The notes under the pieces: model-generated
Seen by the model: only the letters and a program-made list of their open reading frames with translations
The model's database searches: none
Told to the model about the DNA's origin: nothing
In this document: one piece after another, positions 1-7,081 of the stretch
Layout: each line of letters begins with the position of its first letter
Numbering within the stretch: the stretch's first letter is position 1
Origin: an uncultured Bacteroidales bacterium
Lineage (GTDB): Bacteria > Bacteroidota > Bacteroidia > Bacteroidales > Paludibacteraceae
Assembly (NCBI GenBank): GCA_946619625.1
Contig: CAMOMF010000193.1
Coordinates: 1-12,374 of the forward strand
Direction of reading: 5' to 3'
Length of the DNA stretch: 12,374 bases
Made by a program: the position numbers and the translations under genes

Positions 1-2
1 AA

Positions 3-605
3 CTATTCGTCAACACCTATCTGGCGCTCCGGGTTTCCTACTTCAACGAACTCGACACACAGGCTATTATCAACGGTGTATGCCTTGACCCACGTCTCGG
101 TAGTCACTACAACAACCCCTCCTTCGGATACGGAGGGTACTGCCTGCCCAAAGATACCAAGCAACTGCTCGCCAACTTCAACGATGTACCAGAGAATCTC
201 ATCAAAGCCATCGTGGACAGCAACCGCACCCGGAAGGACTTCATTGCGGACCGCGTACTCGAAAAAGCGGGATACTACAATTACACCACGGCCAATGCTT
301 ACGACCGCGCAGAGGAAAAAGAGGTCACTATTGGCGTCTTCAGGCTCACGATGAAGAGCAACTCTGACAATTTCCGACAGTCCAGTATTCAGGGTATAAT
401 GAAGCGCGTCAAGGCAAAAGGCGCGAAAGTAATCATCTACGAACCTACTCTCGAAGACGGCACTACTTTCTTCGGCTCACGCATTGTCAACAACCTTGCT
501 GACTTCAAAGCGCAGAGCAACGCCATCATTGCCAACCGCTACGACCCCTGCCTCGATGATGTAATTAGTAAGGTTTACACACGCGACATCTTCAAACGCG
601 ATTAA
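3..605 (+). CDS. ugd: UDP-glucose 6-dehydrogenase, C-terminal part (5' truncated by window)
   Basis: Oxidises UDP-glucose to UDP-glucuronate with two NAD+, giving the acidic sugar donor for capsule or exopolysaccharide. The reading frame is open from base 3, so the N-terminal Rossmann domain lies outside the window. About 200 residues are visible, roughly half of the usual ~390. The first residues (NTYLALRVSYFNELDT) match the central helix of the family. The catalytic cysteine lies in FGYGGYCLPKD (visible residues 41-51, Cys47). The C-terminal UDP-binding domain follows, including VFRLTMKSNSDNFRQSSI, typical of the short Ugd type. It ends in TAA, 14 bp before a second nucleotide-sugar dehydrogenase, so the two are probably co-transcribed. 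No frameshift is seen in the visible part. Family assignment is firm; the upstream half and its start cannot be judged. Confidence 0.95.
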   Translation, partial: LFVNTYLALRVSYFNELDTQAIINGVCLDPRLGSHYNNPSFGYGGYCLPKDTKQLLANFNDVPENLIKAIVDSNRTRKDFIADRVLEKAGYYNYTTANAYDRAEEKEVTIGVFRLTMKSNSDNFRQSSIQGIMKRVKAKGAKVIIYEPTLEDGTTFFGSRIVNNLADFKAQSNAIIANRYDPCLDDVISKVYTRDIFKRD

Positions 606-619
606 CAGACTTCTAAATA

Positions 620-1912
620 ATGACTCAACCAACCACCATAGCCGTTATCGGACTCGGATATGTCGGACTCCCACTCGCTGTGGAGTTCGGTAAACACTAT
701 CCTGTCATTGGCTACGACATCTCTTTGGAACGCGTCAACGAACTGAAGCGGGGAGAAGATCATACGCTCGAAGCCGACCTTACAGGACTGAGGCAAGTGC
801 TCAACACCTCCCAACCAACTCATTCTACAGGACTTACGCTCACCAACGACGCTAAGGACTTGAGCGCCGCCAACGTGTTTATTGTCACTGTCCCCACACC
901 CATTGACAAGTTCAACACGCCCGACCTCACCCCCCTTCTCAACGCATCACGTACCATTGGCAGGGTGCTCAAAAAAGGCGACATCGTTATCTACGAGTCA
1001 ACTACTTACCCTGGCTGCACCGAAGACGACTGTGTGCCCGTGCTCGAACAGGCATCAGGACTCCGATTCAACATCGATTTCTTCTGCGGTTACTCCCCCG
1101 AGCGCATCAACCCGGGAGACAAAGTGAATACGCTCACCAAGATTCGTAAGATCACATCCGGCTCTACGCCAGACGTAGCACTGCGAATCGACGCACTCTA
1201 CAACTCCATACTCGAAAACGGCACATACCGCGCACCCAGCATCAAAGTGGCGGAGGCGGCAAAAGCAGTTGAGAATAGTCAGCGTGACGTGAATATCAGT
1301 TTCATGAACGAACTCGCTCTAATCTGCGACCGCGTAGGTATTGACACGCTCGACGTTCTCGAAGCCGCAGCCACCAAATGGAACTTCCTACCTTACCGAC
1401 CCGGGCTGGTCGGGGGACATTGCATCAGCGTGGACCCTTATTACCTCGCGCACAAAGCCAAAATGCTCGGATACGAACCGCAGGTCATCCTCTCCGGACG
1501 CGCCGTAAACAACTCCATGGCGAAGTTCATTGCCGACAAAACACTCAAACTCCTCATCCGCAAAGGCTACGCCATTCTCCATACCCGCGTGCTCATTCTC
1601 GGAGTCACCTTCAAGGAGAACTGCCCGGACATACGCAACACCAAGGTGGTGGACATTGCACGCGAACTGCAGGACTTTGGTTGTCAGGTGGATATTTACG
1701 ACCCATGGGCAGATCCATCAGAAGTACAGCACGAACTCAACGCCACCCTCATTCCCAAGGTGAACCCCGACAAACCCTACAAAGCCATCATTGCATGCGT
1801 TGCACACAACGAGTTCCGCCACTTCGACTTCGCCCGCTACAAACAGCAAGGTTGCGTCATTTTCGATGTCAAAGGCACCATTCCCCGCCACTTATCCGAC
1901 GCCCGTCTCTAA
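620..1912 (+). CDS. tviB: UDP-N-acetylhexosamine 6-dehydrogenase, TviB/WbpO type
   Basis: A nucleotide-sugar 6-dehydrogenase of 430 residues, full length for the TviB/WbpO group, which oxidises UDP-GlcNAc or UDP-GalNAc to the uronic acid. The N-terminal Rossmann motif is IAVIGLGYVGLPLAVEFGK (residues 8-26). The central helix carries EAAKAVENSQRDVN (Lys215, Asn219). The catalytic cysteine is Cys268 in LVGGHCISVDPYYL, and KWNFLPYRPGLVGGHC is typical of the Vi-antigen TviB type rather than plain UDP-glucose dehydrogenase. The C-terminal substrate domain contains GVTFKENCPDIRNTKV. The ATG start lies 14 bp after the ugd stop and puts the Rossmann strand close to the N-terminus, as expected. With ugd and the flippase it belongs to a surface-polysaccharide cluster. 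The choice between GlcNAc and GalNAc substrate cannot be made from sequence; the symbol denotes the subfamily. Confidence 0.93.
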   Translation: MTQPTTIAVIGLGYVGLPLAVEFGKHYPVIGYDISLERVNELKRGEDHTLEADLTGLRQVLNTSQPTHSTGLTLTNDAKDLSAANVFIVTVPTPIDKFNTPDLTPLLNASRTIGRVLKKGDIVIYESTTYPGCTEDDCVPVLEQASGLRFNIDFFCGYSPERINPGDKVNTLTKIRKITSGSTPDVALRIDALYNSILENGTYRAPSIKVAEAAKAVENSQRDVNISFMNELALICDRVGIDTLDVLEAAATKWNFLPYRPGLVGGHCISVDPYYLAHKAKMLGYEPQVILSGRAVNNSMAKFIADKTLKLLIRKGYAILHTRVLILGVTFKENCPDIRNTKVVDIARELQDFGCQVDIYDPWADPSEVQHELNATLIPKVNPDKPYKAIIACVAHNEFRHFDFARYKQQGCVIFDVKGTIPRHLSDARL

Positions 1913-1935
1913 TAAAAAAATGAGAAAAAGAAAAA

Positions 1936-1989
1936 ATGATAAATGCTAAAATAAATGCTAAAATGTTAAACGCTAAAATGACAAAATAG
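1936..1989 (+). repeat. Short AT-rich tandem repeats coding a possible 17-residue leader peptide
   Basis: Between tviB and the flippase lies an A-rich stretch with two identical 12-mers (ATAAATGCTAAA at 1939-1950 and 1951-1962) and a diverged 15-base third copy (1963-1977). Read from ATG 1936 the repeats stay in frame and would encode MINAKINAKMLNAKMTK, ending at TAG 1987-1989, two bases before the flippase TTG start. The repeat is seen directly. Translation of the mini-ORF is only a possibility, since low-complexity AT-rich spacers are common in this group. Confidence 0.5.
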
Positions 1990-1991
1990 CC

Positions 1992-3374
1992 TTGTCTTTG
2001 GGAATCGAAAATATTGGTAAAAAGGATGTCCTTTGGGGGTATGCGGCTACGTTTTTCAATGTAGGTGCAGGGCTGATTTTGCTGCCATTTATCCTCCATA
2101 AAATGTCGGCAGACGCAGTGGCGGTATGGAATATATTCCAGACTATCACTTTCCTGGTCTTCCTGCTCGACTTCGGCTTCCGACCCTCCTTTGCACGCAA
2201 CCTCAGTTATATCTTTTCCGGGGTAAAGACTCTTCAAGTGGTTGGTGTTAGCGAGGTGCAAAGTGGAAGCGAAGTGGATTACGGACTCCTAAAGGGTACC
2301 ATTCGAGCCATGCGGACATTCTACAAATGGGTCGCCATCGGCGTGTTGGCTCTCCTCCTCACTGCTGGAACAGCCTACTTCTACTTCCTCATGCAGAAAT
2401 ACTCCGGCGACAGACAAGACGCCATGGTGGCATGGGTCATTCTCGTGGCAGTCAACTGCTACAATATATACACTCTCTACTACGACTCACTCCTCACAGG
2501 CAAAGGGTATATCAAGCGAAGTCAGCAGATAATCATCGTTGGACAGGCTACGTATTTGCTGGTGGCCATTGGGCTAATCTATGCAGGATTCGGACTCACA
2601 GCAATCGTCAGTGCACAACTCTTAAGTTACATCATCAAACGTACTCTCTCGCGCAGGGTCTTCTTTACTGCGCAAATGCAAACAGCCCTGAGTAACGCCC
2701 AAGAAAAGGACTACAAACAAATCTTACGGGTCATCACACCCAATTCCCTCAGAGTCGGTCTTACCAACCTCGGAGGGTTTGCTGTTACCAAATCCGCCTT
2801 GTTTATCGGCTCGGCTTTCCTGCCCCTGAAGGATATTGCCGCTTTTGGTATCACCATGCAGGTTATCGATGTACTCGCACGCTGCGGAGGCGTCATGTAC
2901 CAAAGTTACATTCCCCGTCTCGCTCAATGCAGGGCAGAACGCAACTCGTCCGCACTACGCCACTACTACACGCTATCCGTGGCAGCACTGGTCTGCATAT
3001 ACATACTGGGTGGAACGGCTTTCATGCTTGCAGGGGACTGGGTGCTGCACCTACTTCATAGCGAGACGCACTTCTTACCCGCTGCCATGCTGAGCGTCAT
3101 GCTGCTCTTCAGTTTACTGGAACAAAACCACGTACTTGCCGCCAACTTTATTATGGCGGACAACAAAATACCGTTCATGTGGCCCTCACTTATTAGCGGA
3201 GCCGCAACAATCGTCCTCCTGCTTCTTATGCTTAAAGTGGGAGAATGGGGAATTTGGGGAATGATACTCGCACCCGGAATCGCTCAACTGGCTTACCAAA
3301 ACTGGCGCTGGCCAAGCATGGTTATCCAAGAACTGAGAGCAGCAGATAAACAGCCGGAGCGGCAAGCAGAGTAG
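1992..3374 (+). CDS. Polysaccharide flippase, Wzx/MVF-like membrane protein
   Basis: A 460-residue, very hydrophobic protein with about 12 predicted membrane segments by eye, matching the size and layout of the O-antigen/capsule repeat-unit flippases of the Wzx/MATE-like fold. It would move undecaprenyl-linked oligosaccharide across the inner membrane. The N-terminus (GIENIGKKDVLWGYAATFF) followed by LLDFGFRPSFARNLSYIFSG resembles the Bacteroidales flippases of polysaccharide loci. The start is unusual: the frame is closed by TAA at 1974 and the next in-frame ATG falls only at residue 37, inside a conserved segment, so TTG 1992 (or TTG 1998) must be used. It follows tviB after 79 bp, probably in the same transcript. 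Its last 53 bp overlap the 3' end of cdsA on the opposite strand. The polysaccharide exported is unknown. Confidence 0.88.
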   Translation: MSLGIENIGKKDVLWGYAATFFNVGAGLILLPFILHKMSADAVAVWNIFQTITFLVFLLDFGFRPSFARNLSYIFSGVKTLQVVGVSEVQSGSEVDYGLLKGTIRAMRTFYKWVAIGVLALLLTAGTAYFYFLMQKYSGDRQDAMVAWVILVAVNCYNIYTLYYDSLLTGKGYIKRSQQIIIVGQATYLLVAIGLIYAGFGLTAIVSAQLLSYIIKRTLSRRVFFTAQMQTALSNAQEKDYKQILRVITPNSLRVGLTNLGGFAVTKSALFIGSAFLPLKDIAAFGITMQVIDVLARCGGVMYQSYIPRLAQCRAERNSSALRHYYTLSVAALVCIYILGGTAFMLAGDWVLHLLHSETHFLPAAMLSVMLLFSLLEQNHVLAANFIMADNKIPFMWPSLISGAATIVLLLLMLKVGEWGIWGMILAPGIAQLAYQNWRWPSMVIQELRAADKQPERQAE

Positions 3375-4122
3375 AATCAAAGCAGTCCAACCAACCTCCA
3401 CGGCCGGGAACGACTGTACCACTGTCTTTCACGCCGATAGTACGCTTGAACAGACTTTCCATCAAGTCACCCAACGTACCGGCTACGGAAATGGTAAAGG
3501 CGATCAAAAGCCACTGCCAAACGGCAAGTGCAGGAACAAAAAGTGAGAAGATGTATCCCGCCAAAAGCGAGAACACGAATCCACCTATCAAGCCCTCCCA
3601 GGTTTTGCCGGGACTGACACGAGGAATCATTTTGTGCTTGCCAATGAGCGAACCTACGCAATAAGCACCCGTGTCATTGGTCCAAACACATACAAACAGT
3701 GCCAACACAATGTACCGCCCTAACATCCAATCCTCATGGTAATAAATACTGTTCATGAGGGCAAGAGGATAGGCAATCATTGCCTGAGAGGCAAGAAAAT
3801 AGCCCCAATTATGGATGGGATTGGGCTGCTTGCGGAACAATTCTGCCACCAGCACAAGCATCACTAGGAGCAGGTACAACGGCTCTATGACAGATGGAAT
3901 ATCATTCAGGTAACTGTGCATGAAGAATAGTACACCTGCCGAAAGGGACGACATAATGGTGAGCCACGGGTCAAGTTGCAGCAACTTACAGAACTCACGC
4001 ACTGCAAACATGCTAACCAAGCAGAACAAAACGGCAAAACTTGCCGGATGATACAACACCGAGGCAACTATCACGGCTACATACACCGACCCGCTTAGGG
4101 TGCGTTGGACAAAATTGGACAT
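3322..4122 (-). CDS. cdsA: Phosphatidate cytidylyltransferase (CDP-diacylglycerol synthase)
   Basis: Inner-membrane enzyme that makes CDP-diacylglycerol from phosphatidate and CTP, the branch point of phospholipid synthesis. The protein has 266 residues, usual for the family, with several hydrophobic segments. Diagnostic stretches are WTNDTGAYCVGSLIGKHKM, SPGKTWEGLIGG and the C-terminal signature SLFKRTIGVKDSG. The following PGHGGxxDRxDS part of the signature reads PGRGGWLDCFDS here: the His is Arg241 and the Arg is Cys247, while both Asp (246, 249) are kept. The substitutions are CGT and TGC codons on the coding strand, with an intact frame around them. ATG at 4122 gives the expected N-terminus. 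No ftsH is adjacent, although cdsA often follows ftsH in Bacteroidales. The 3' end overlaps the convergent flippase. Family is certain; full activity is likely but not proven. Confidence 0.92.
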   Translation of the reverse strand: MSNFVQRTLSGSVYVAVIVASVLYHPASFAVLFCLVSMFAVREFCKLLQLDPWLTIMSSLSAGVLFFMHSYLNDIPSVIEPLYLLLVMLVLVAELFRKQPNPIHNWGYFLASQAMIAYPLALMNSIYYHEDWMLGRYIVLALFVCVWTNDTGAYCVGSLIGKHKMIPRVSPGKTWEGLIGGFVFSLLAGYIFSLFVPALAVWQWLLIAFTISVAGTLGDLMESLFKRTIGVKDSGTVVPGRGGWLDCFDSTLLAAPAVYLLLSVLG

Positions 4123-4157
4123 ATCTGTTGATACAATTTTTAGTTAAAACGAAAAAG

Positions 4158-4189
4158 TCTGCAAAATTACAGAAAAAAGTTCAACTTTG
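4158..4189 (+). promoter_or_regulatory. Weak candidate promoter for the acidic protein / lipid A acyltransferase operon
   Basis: On the + strand TCTG (4158-4161), 20 bp, then CAACTTTG (4182-4189) gives a one-mismatch version of each Bacteroidetes promoter box. It would start transcription near 4196, about 45 nt before the ATG at 4241. No better match was seen in the 118-bp divergent intergenic region. It lies face to face on the same DNA as the cdsA promoter. Confidence 0.35.
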
Positions 4190-4193
4190 CAAA
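4162..4193 (-). promoter_or_regulatory. Bacteroidetes-type promoter of cdsA
   Basis: Read on the - strand there is TTTG at 4193-4190 (-33 box), exactly 20 bp, then TAATTTTG at 4169-4162, a perfect match to the TAnnTTTG -7 box of the Bacteroidetes primary sigma factor. Transcription would start near 4155, leaving about 33 nt before the cdsA ATG. The boxes are seen directly; use as a promoter is inferred. Confidence 0.75.
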
Positions 4194-4240
4194 CAAATTC
4201 GTAAAAAAGTGACGTTTAAACATAAAAAAACATACAAATT

Positions 4241-4585
4241 ATGGCAAAAGAGCAAGATTTGGACCTCGGTCCTGAGTTTGACGACAGCAAATGCGTCGAG
4301 TTTATTCTCAACCTTATTCCCGAACAAGACCGCGAAGGAATAACAGAAGACGACATCCAGTACGTATTGGATGTAATCTACGATTTCTACGAATCCGAAG
4401 GACTCCTTGACGAAAACGTTGCCTCCGACGGCTATGTGGACGAGACGGCTGAACTCGAGTTTATCCGCCGCGCCGCAAAACGAGACGGCATCAACCTCAA
4501 TGACGAACAGATTCAACTCATCCTCGACGGCGAGTTTGAATACGGCAAGCAGATTGGCATCTACGACGAAGACGACGAAGATTGA
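4241..4585 (+). CDS. Conserved-looking small acidic protein of unknown function
   Basis: A 114-residue soluble protein with no signal peptide or membrane segment. It is very acidic: 36 Asp/Glu against 8 Lys/Arg, ending in IYDEDDED. It appears mostly helical, with amphipathic segments such as DDIQYVLDVIYDFYESEGLL and DEQIQLILDGEFEYGKQ. It has one cysteine (residue 18) and no metal-binding or catalytic motif that I can recognise. The composition and pattern resemble a small protein family found in Bacteroidales, but I know of no assigned function. The ATG at 4241 lies at a suitable distance from a candidate promoter. Its TGA shares a base with the ATG of the acyltransferase (TGATG), so the two are translationally coupled. 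An adaptor or regulator of the envelope enzyme downstream is only a guess. That it is a real gene is well supported by the coupling and composition. Confidence 0.85.
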   Translation: MAKEQDLDLGPEFDDSKCVEFILNLIPEQDREGITEDDIQYVLDVIYDFYESEGLLDENVASDGYVDETAELEFIRRAAKRDGINLNDEQIQLILDGEFEYGKQIGIYDEDDED

Positions 4586-5499
4586 TGCGCACGCTGGTCA
4601 GAATCTTATCGCTGTTCCCACTAAACGCCCTCTACGCCTTGATGCAAGGTGTAGTCTATCCTTTGTTGTACTATATAGTGCAATATCGCCGGAAAGTGGT
4701 AAAACGAAACCTTTCGCTGTGTTTCCCCACCGAAACGGACTCTCAACGAAAGCGGCGGGAGAAAGATTTTTACCACTGGTTCGCTGACCTCTTGGCGGAG
4801 ATAATCTACGGTTATCGCATCACTGAAAAGGAGATTCGCGAAAGGGTGGTCTTCCACGGAGCAGAAACACTCGAAGCCGAAATCCGCGCGCATGGAGGCG
4901 GATTCATCATGCTCGGACACTATGGGTGTTGGGAATGGTTGGCAGACATTTGCAACCGAATGCCCGACGACTTCCACTCTCATGTCATTTACCGCACGCT
5001 CAAAAGCAAGTCCGCGGACAAACTGATGCACGAACTGAGGGAAAAGCGCGGTTGCGACCTTATAGACAAGAATCTGCTGCTTAGGCACATGCTACAAAAC
5101 CGACGAACCGATGGAGCGCATATTTATTATATGCTTTCCGACCAAAAACCCTCCAAGCATGACCTTGGACATTGGGTGTCTTTCTTGGGGCAAGATACAC
5201 CCTTTATAACCGGAACGGAAACATTGGCGAGAAAATTCAACTACCCCGTCTATTATGCGGACATCCGAATGCCCAAACGGGGACATTACGAAACATTTTT
5301 CAGAACAATCGCTATCGACTCGCCCGCAACCGCTGAAGGGGAAATAACGGACCGCTTTGCCGCTTTTCTGGAGGAAAACATTCTTCGTGACCCCAAACTA
5401 TGGCTGTGGACGCACAACCGGTTCAAATGGCGCCGCGAAGATTCTACCCGCCCTAACACGTCAAAACACTCTGACCTTTCGCAACAACAAAACAGATAA
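4585..5499 (+). CDS. Lysophospholipid / lipid A acyltransferase, LpxL (HtrB) family
   Basis: A 304-residue protein of the LpxL/LpxM late acyltransferase family, which adds a secondary acyl chain to Kdo-lipid A or a related acceptor at the inner membrane. The N-terminal hydrophobic region (residues 5-32) is the membrane anchor, followed by basic YRRKVVKRNLSLCFP. The catalytic HX4(D/E) motif is HYGCWE (His112, Glu117) in FIMLGHYGCWEWLADI. Later family blocks are the LSDQKPSKHDLGHWVSFLGQ segment and the C-terminal LWLWTHNRFKWRR. Length is normal. The start is ATG 4585, which overlaps the upstream TGA; a TTG at 4582 is also in frame but is inside the upstream stop context and less likely. The gene ends 4 bp before the glycosyltransferase start, so the three genes form one operon. 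The exact acceptor cannot be told from sequence. Confidence 0.92.
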   Translation: MRTLVRILSLFPLNALYALMQGVVYPLLYYIVQYRRKVVKRNLSLCFPTETDSQRKRREKDFYHWFADLLAEIIYGYRITEKEIRERVVFHGAETLEAEIRAHGGGFIMLGHYGCWEWLADICNRMPDDFHSHVIYRTLKSKSADKLMHELREKRGCDLIDKNLLLRHMLQNRRTDGAHIYYMLSDQKPSKHDLGHWVSFLGQDTPFITGTETLARKFNYPVYYADIRMPKRGHYETFFRTIAIDSPATAEGEITDRFAAFLEENILRDPKLWLWTHNRFKWRREDSTRPNTSKHSDLSQQQNR

Positions 5500-5503
5500 A
5501 CCA

Positions 5504-6436
5504 ATGAAATGCAGTGTAGTTATACTTAATTGGAACGGCGAGAATATGCTCCGGCAGTTTCTGCCTTCAGTAGTACAGTTCTCCCAAGCACCCGATGTGG
5601 AGGTCGTCGTGGCAGACAACGGCAGCACCGACCAATCGCTGCAAGTGTTGAAGCAATTCCCCACCGTCAGGACTATTGTCTTGGACAAAAACTACGGATT
5701 TGCCGAGGGATACAACCGTGCATTAGAGCATCTGGATGCCGAGTACACCGTACTGCTCAATTCCGACATTTGGGTCACAGCAGACTGGTTGACTCCAGTT
5801 CTCCGGTACATGGACACTCACCCCGAAGTGGTGGCAGCACAACCCAAAGTACGCAAATACACCCTTCCCGTCACCGGTACACCCGCTGCACCGGATGAAA
5901 CACTCACCTACCCCTTCGAGCATTCAGGCGCCGCTGGCGGATTCATCAGCATCCTCGGATACCCTTATTGTCGGGGCAGACGGTTTGGACGGGTGGAAAC
6001 GGACAAAGGGCAATACGACTCTATCGTCCCTATTGATTGGGCAAGTGGTTGTGCTTTGTTTGTCAGAACCCGCGCCTATAAAGAGGCGGGCGGATTGGAT
6101 GCCGCTTTCTTTGCACACATGGAGGAAATTGATTTGTGTTGGCGTTTACGGCGGGCTGGCGGTCTGATTGTCTGCATTCCTCAGAGTGTAGTCTATCACG
6201 TAGGCGGCGGCGCGTTGCCGTATAATAACCCGCGCAAAACGTTCCTCAATTTCCGCAACAACCTGTGGATGCTCAAGAGGAACTTGCCCAAAAGACGCCT
6301 CTGGTGGGTGATGACACTACGTTTTTTCCTCGACTATGCGGCAGCGCTCTTCTTCCTGATTAAGGGACAACCGGAAAACGCTAAGGCTGTGGTGCAAGCG
6401 CGTGCCAAAGCACGTCATCCGGAACCGGAGCAGTAA
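5504..6436 (+). CDS. Family 2 glycosyltransferase (rhamnosyltransferase-like)
   Basis: A 310-residue inverting GT-A glycosyltransferase that uses a nucleotide sugar and probably works on lipopolysaccharide, polysaccharide or glycolipid at the inner face of the membrane. The nucleotide-binding start is CSVVILNWNGENML (residues 3-16) and VVVADNGSTDQS (34-45). The metal/donor motif is LLNSDIWV (Asp88). The acceptor-side block is DWASGCALFVRT (178-189), and the catalytic-base region is HMEEIDLCWRLRRAG (205-219). A C-terminal hydrophobic stretch near residues 285-305 suggests membrane association. The ATG at 5504 places the first beta strand at the N-terminus. The same frame is open upstream into the acyltransferase gene, but that extension is not conserved-looking. 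It is the last gene of the acyltransferase operon and overlaps the convergent pseudouridine synthase by 56 bp. Donor and acceptor sugars are unknown. Confidence 0.92.
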   Translation: MKCSVVILNWNGENMLRQFLPSVVQFSQAPDVEVVVADNGSTDQSLQVLKQFPTVRTIVLDKNYGFAEGYNRALEHLDAEYTVLLNSDIWVTADWLTPVLRYMDTHPEVVAAQPKVRKYTLPVTGTPAAPDETLTYPFEHSGAAGGFISILGYPYCRGRRFGRVETDKGQYDSIVPIDWASGCALFVRTRAYKEAGGLDAAFFAHMEEIDLCWRLRRAGGLIVCIPQSVVYHVGGGALPYNNPRKTFLNFRNNLWMLKRNLPKRRLWWVMTLRFFLDYAAALFFLIKGQPENAKAVVQARAKARHPEPEQ

Positions 6437-7058
6437 TGCTTATCGGTTGCTTGCTGACTGGATGAACAAACTCTATGCGCCTCGCATGCAGACAAATTCC
6501 ACCATCCGGATTGCTGCGGGGCGCTCCATATTTCAGGTCACCCTTGATGGGACAACCTATCGCCGCCAACTGGCAGCGTATCTGGTGGTGACGACCGGTC
6601 TCCAAATGCACCTCCACCAAATAGTACCGCTCGCTATGGGCAATGGTCTTGTAGGTCAGCGTGGCAAGTTTGGCATTCTTTACGCCGGGTTTGGAGATAT
6701 AGGACTTGTTCTGCTCCTCACGCCTGATCAAATAGTGCTCCAATCGTCCCTCTGCCGGTTCCGGACAATTACCGGTTATTGCCCAATAGGTCTTTCTTAT
6801 TTGGTCATGAGTCTGAAACATGACATTCAGCCGCGTCAAAGCCTTGCTCGTCTTGGCAAACAGCACCACCCCTGAAGTGGGACGGTCCAATCGGTGGGGC
6901 AGTCCCAGAAACACCTCCCCGGGCTTGTTGTACTTCTCCTTCAGATACGCTTTCACTATATCTATTAGCGGAGTATCTCCTGTCTTGTCACCTTGCACTA
7001 TCTCATTGCAGGTTTTACTGACCGCAATAATATGATTATCTTCGTAAAGAACCGTCAT
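6381..7058 (-). CDS. RluA-family pseudouridine synthase
   Basis: A 225-residue RNA pseudouridine synthase of the RluA/RluC/RluD family. The catalytic motif is HRLDRPTSG with the nucleophile Asp58. Further family blocks are ARF-like KTSKALTRLNVMF, RKTYWAITG, LVEVHLETGRHHQIRCQLA (residues 147-165 region) and CLHARRIEFVHP. There is no N-terminal S4 domain, so this is the short single-domain form; such proteins modify 23S rRNA or tRNA, and the target uridine cannot be told here. ATG at 7058 follows the rlmB stop by 23 bp, and both RNA-modifying genes probably share one transcript from nadE. The last 56 bp, including the TAG stop, lie inside the 3' end of the convergent glycosyltransferase. I see no intrinsic terminator there. 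Confidence 0.92.
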   Translation of the reverse strand: MTVLYEDNHIIAVSKTCNEIVQGDKTGDTPLIDIVKAYLKEKYNKPGEVFLGLPHRLDRPTSGVVLFAKTSKALTRLNVMFQTHDQIRKTYWAITGNCPEPAEGRLEHYLIRREEQNKSYISKPGVKNAKLATLTYKTIAHSERYYLVEVHLETGRHHQIRCQLAAIGCPIKGDLKYGAPRSNPDGGICLHARRIEFVHPVSKQPISITAPVPDDVLWHALAPQP

Positions 7059-7081
7059 GGAACTCTCAAACTAAAACCACT

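Noticed and set aside
4041..4343. 100-codon + strand frame across the cdsA start and the divergent promoter region
   Set aside because: It is antisense to cdsA, runs through low-complexity AT-rich DNA and overlaps the better-supported acidic-protein gene in another frame.
4582..4584. TTG start of the acyltransferase
   Set aside because: The adjacent ATG at 4585 forms the common TGATG coupling and is the stronger start.
5357..5503. N-terminal extension of the glycosyltransferase into the acyltransferase gene
   Set aside because: The extension is an alternate frame of the acyltransferase; the GT2 fold starts directly at ATG 5504.
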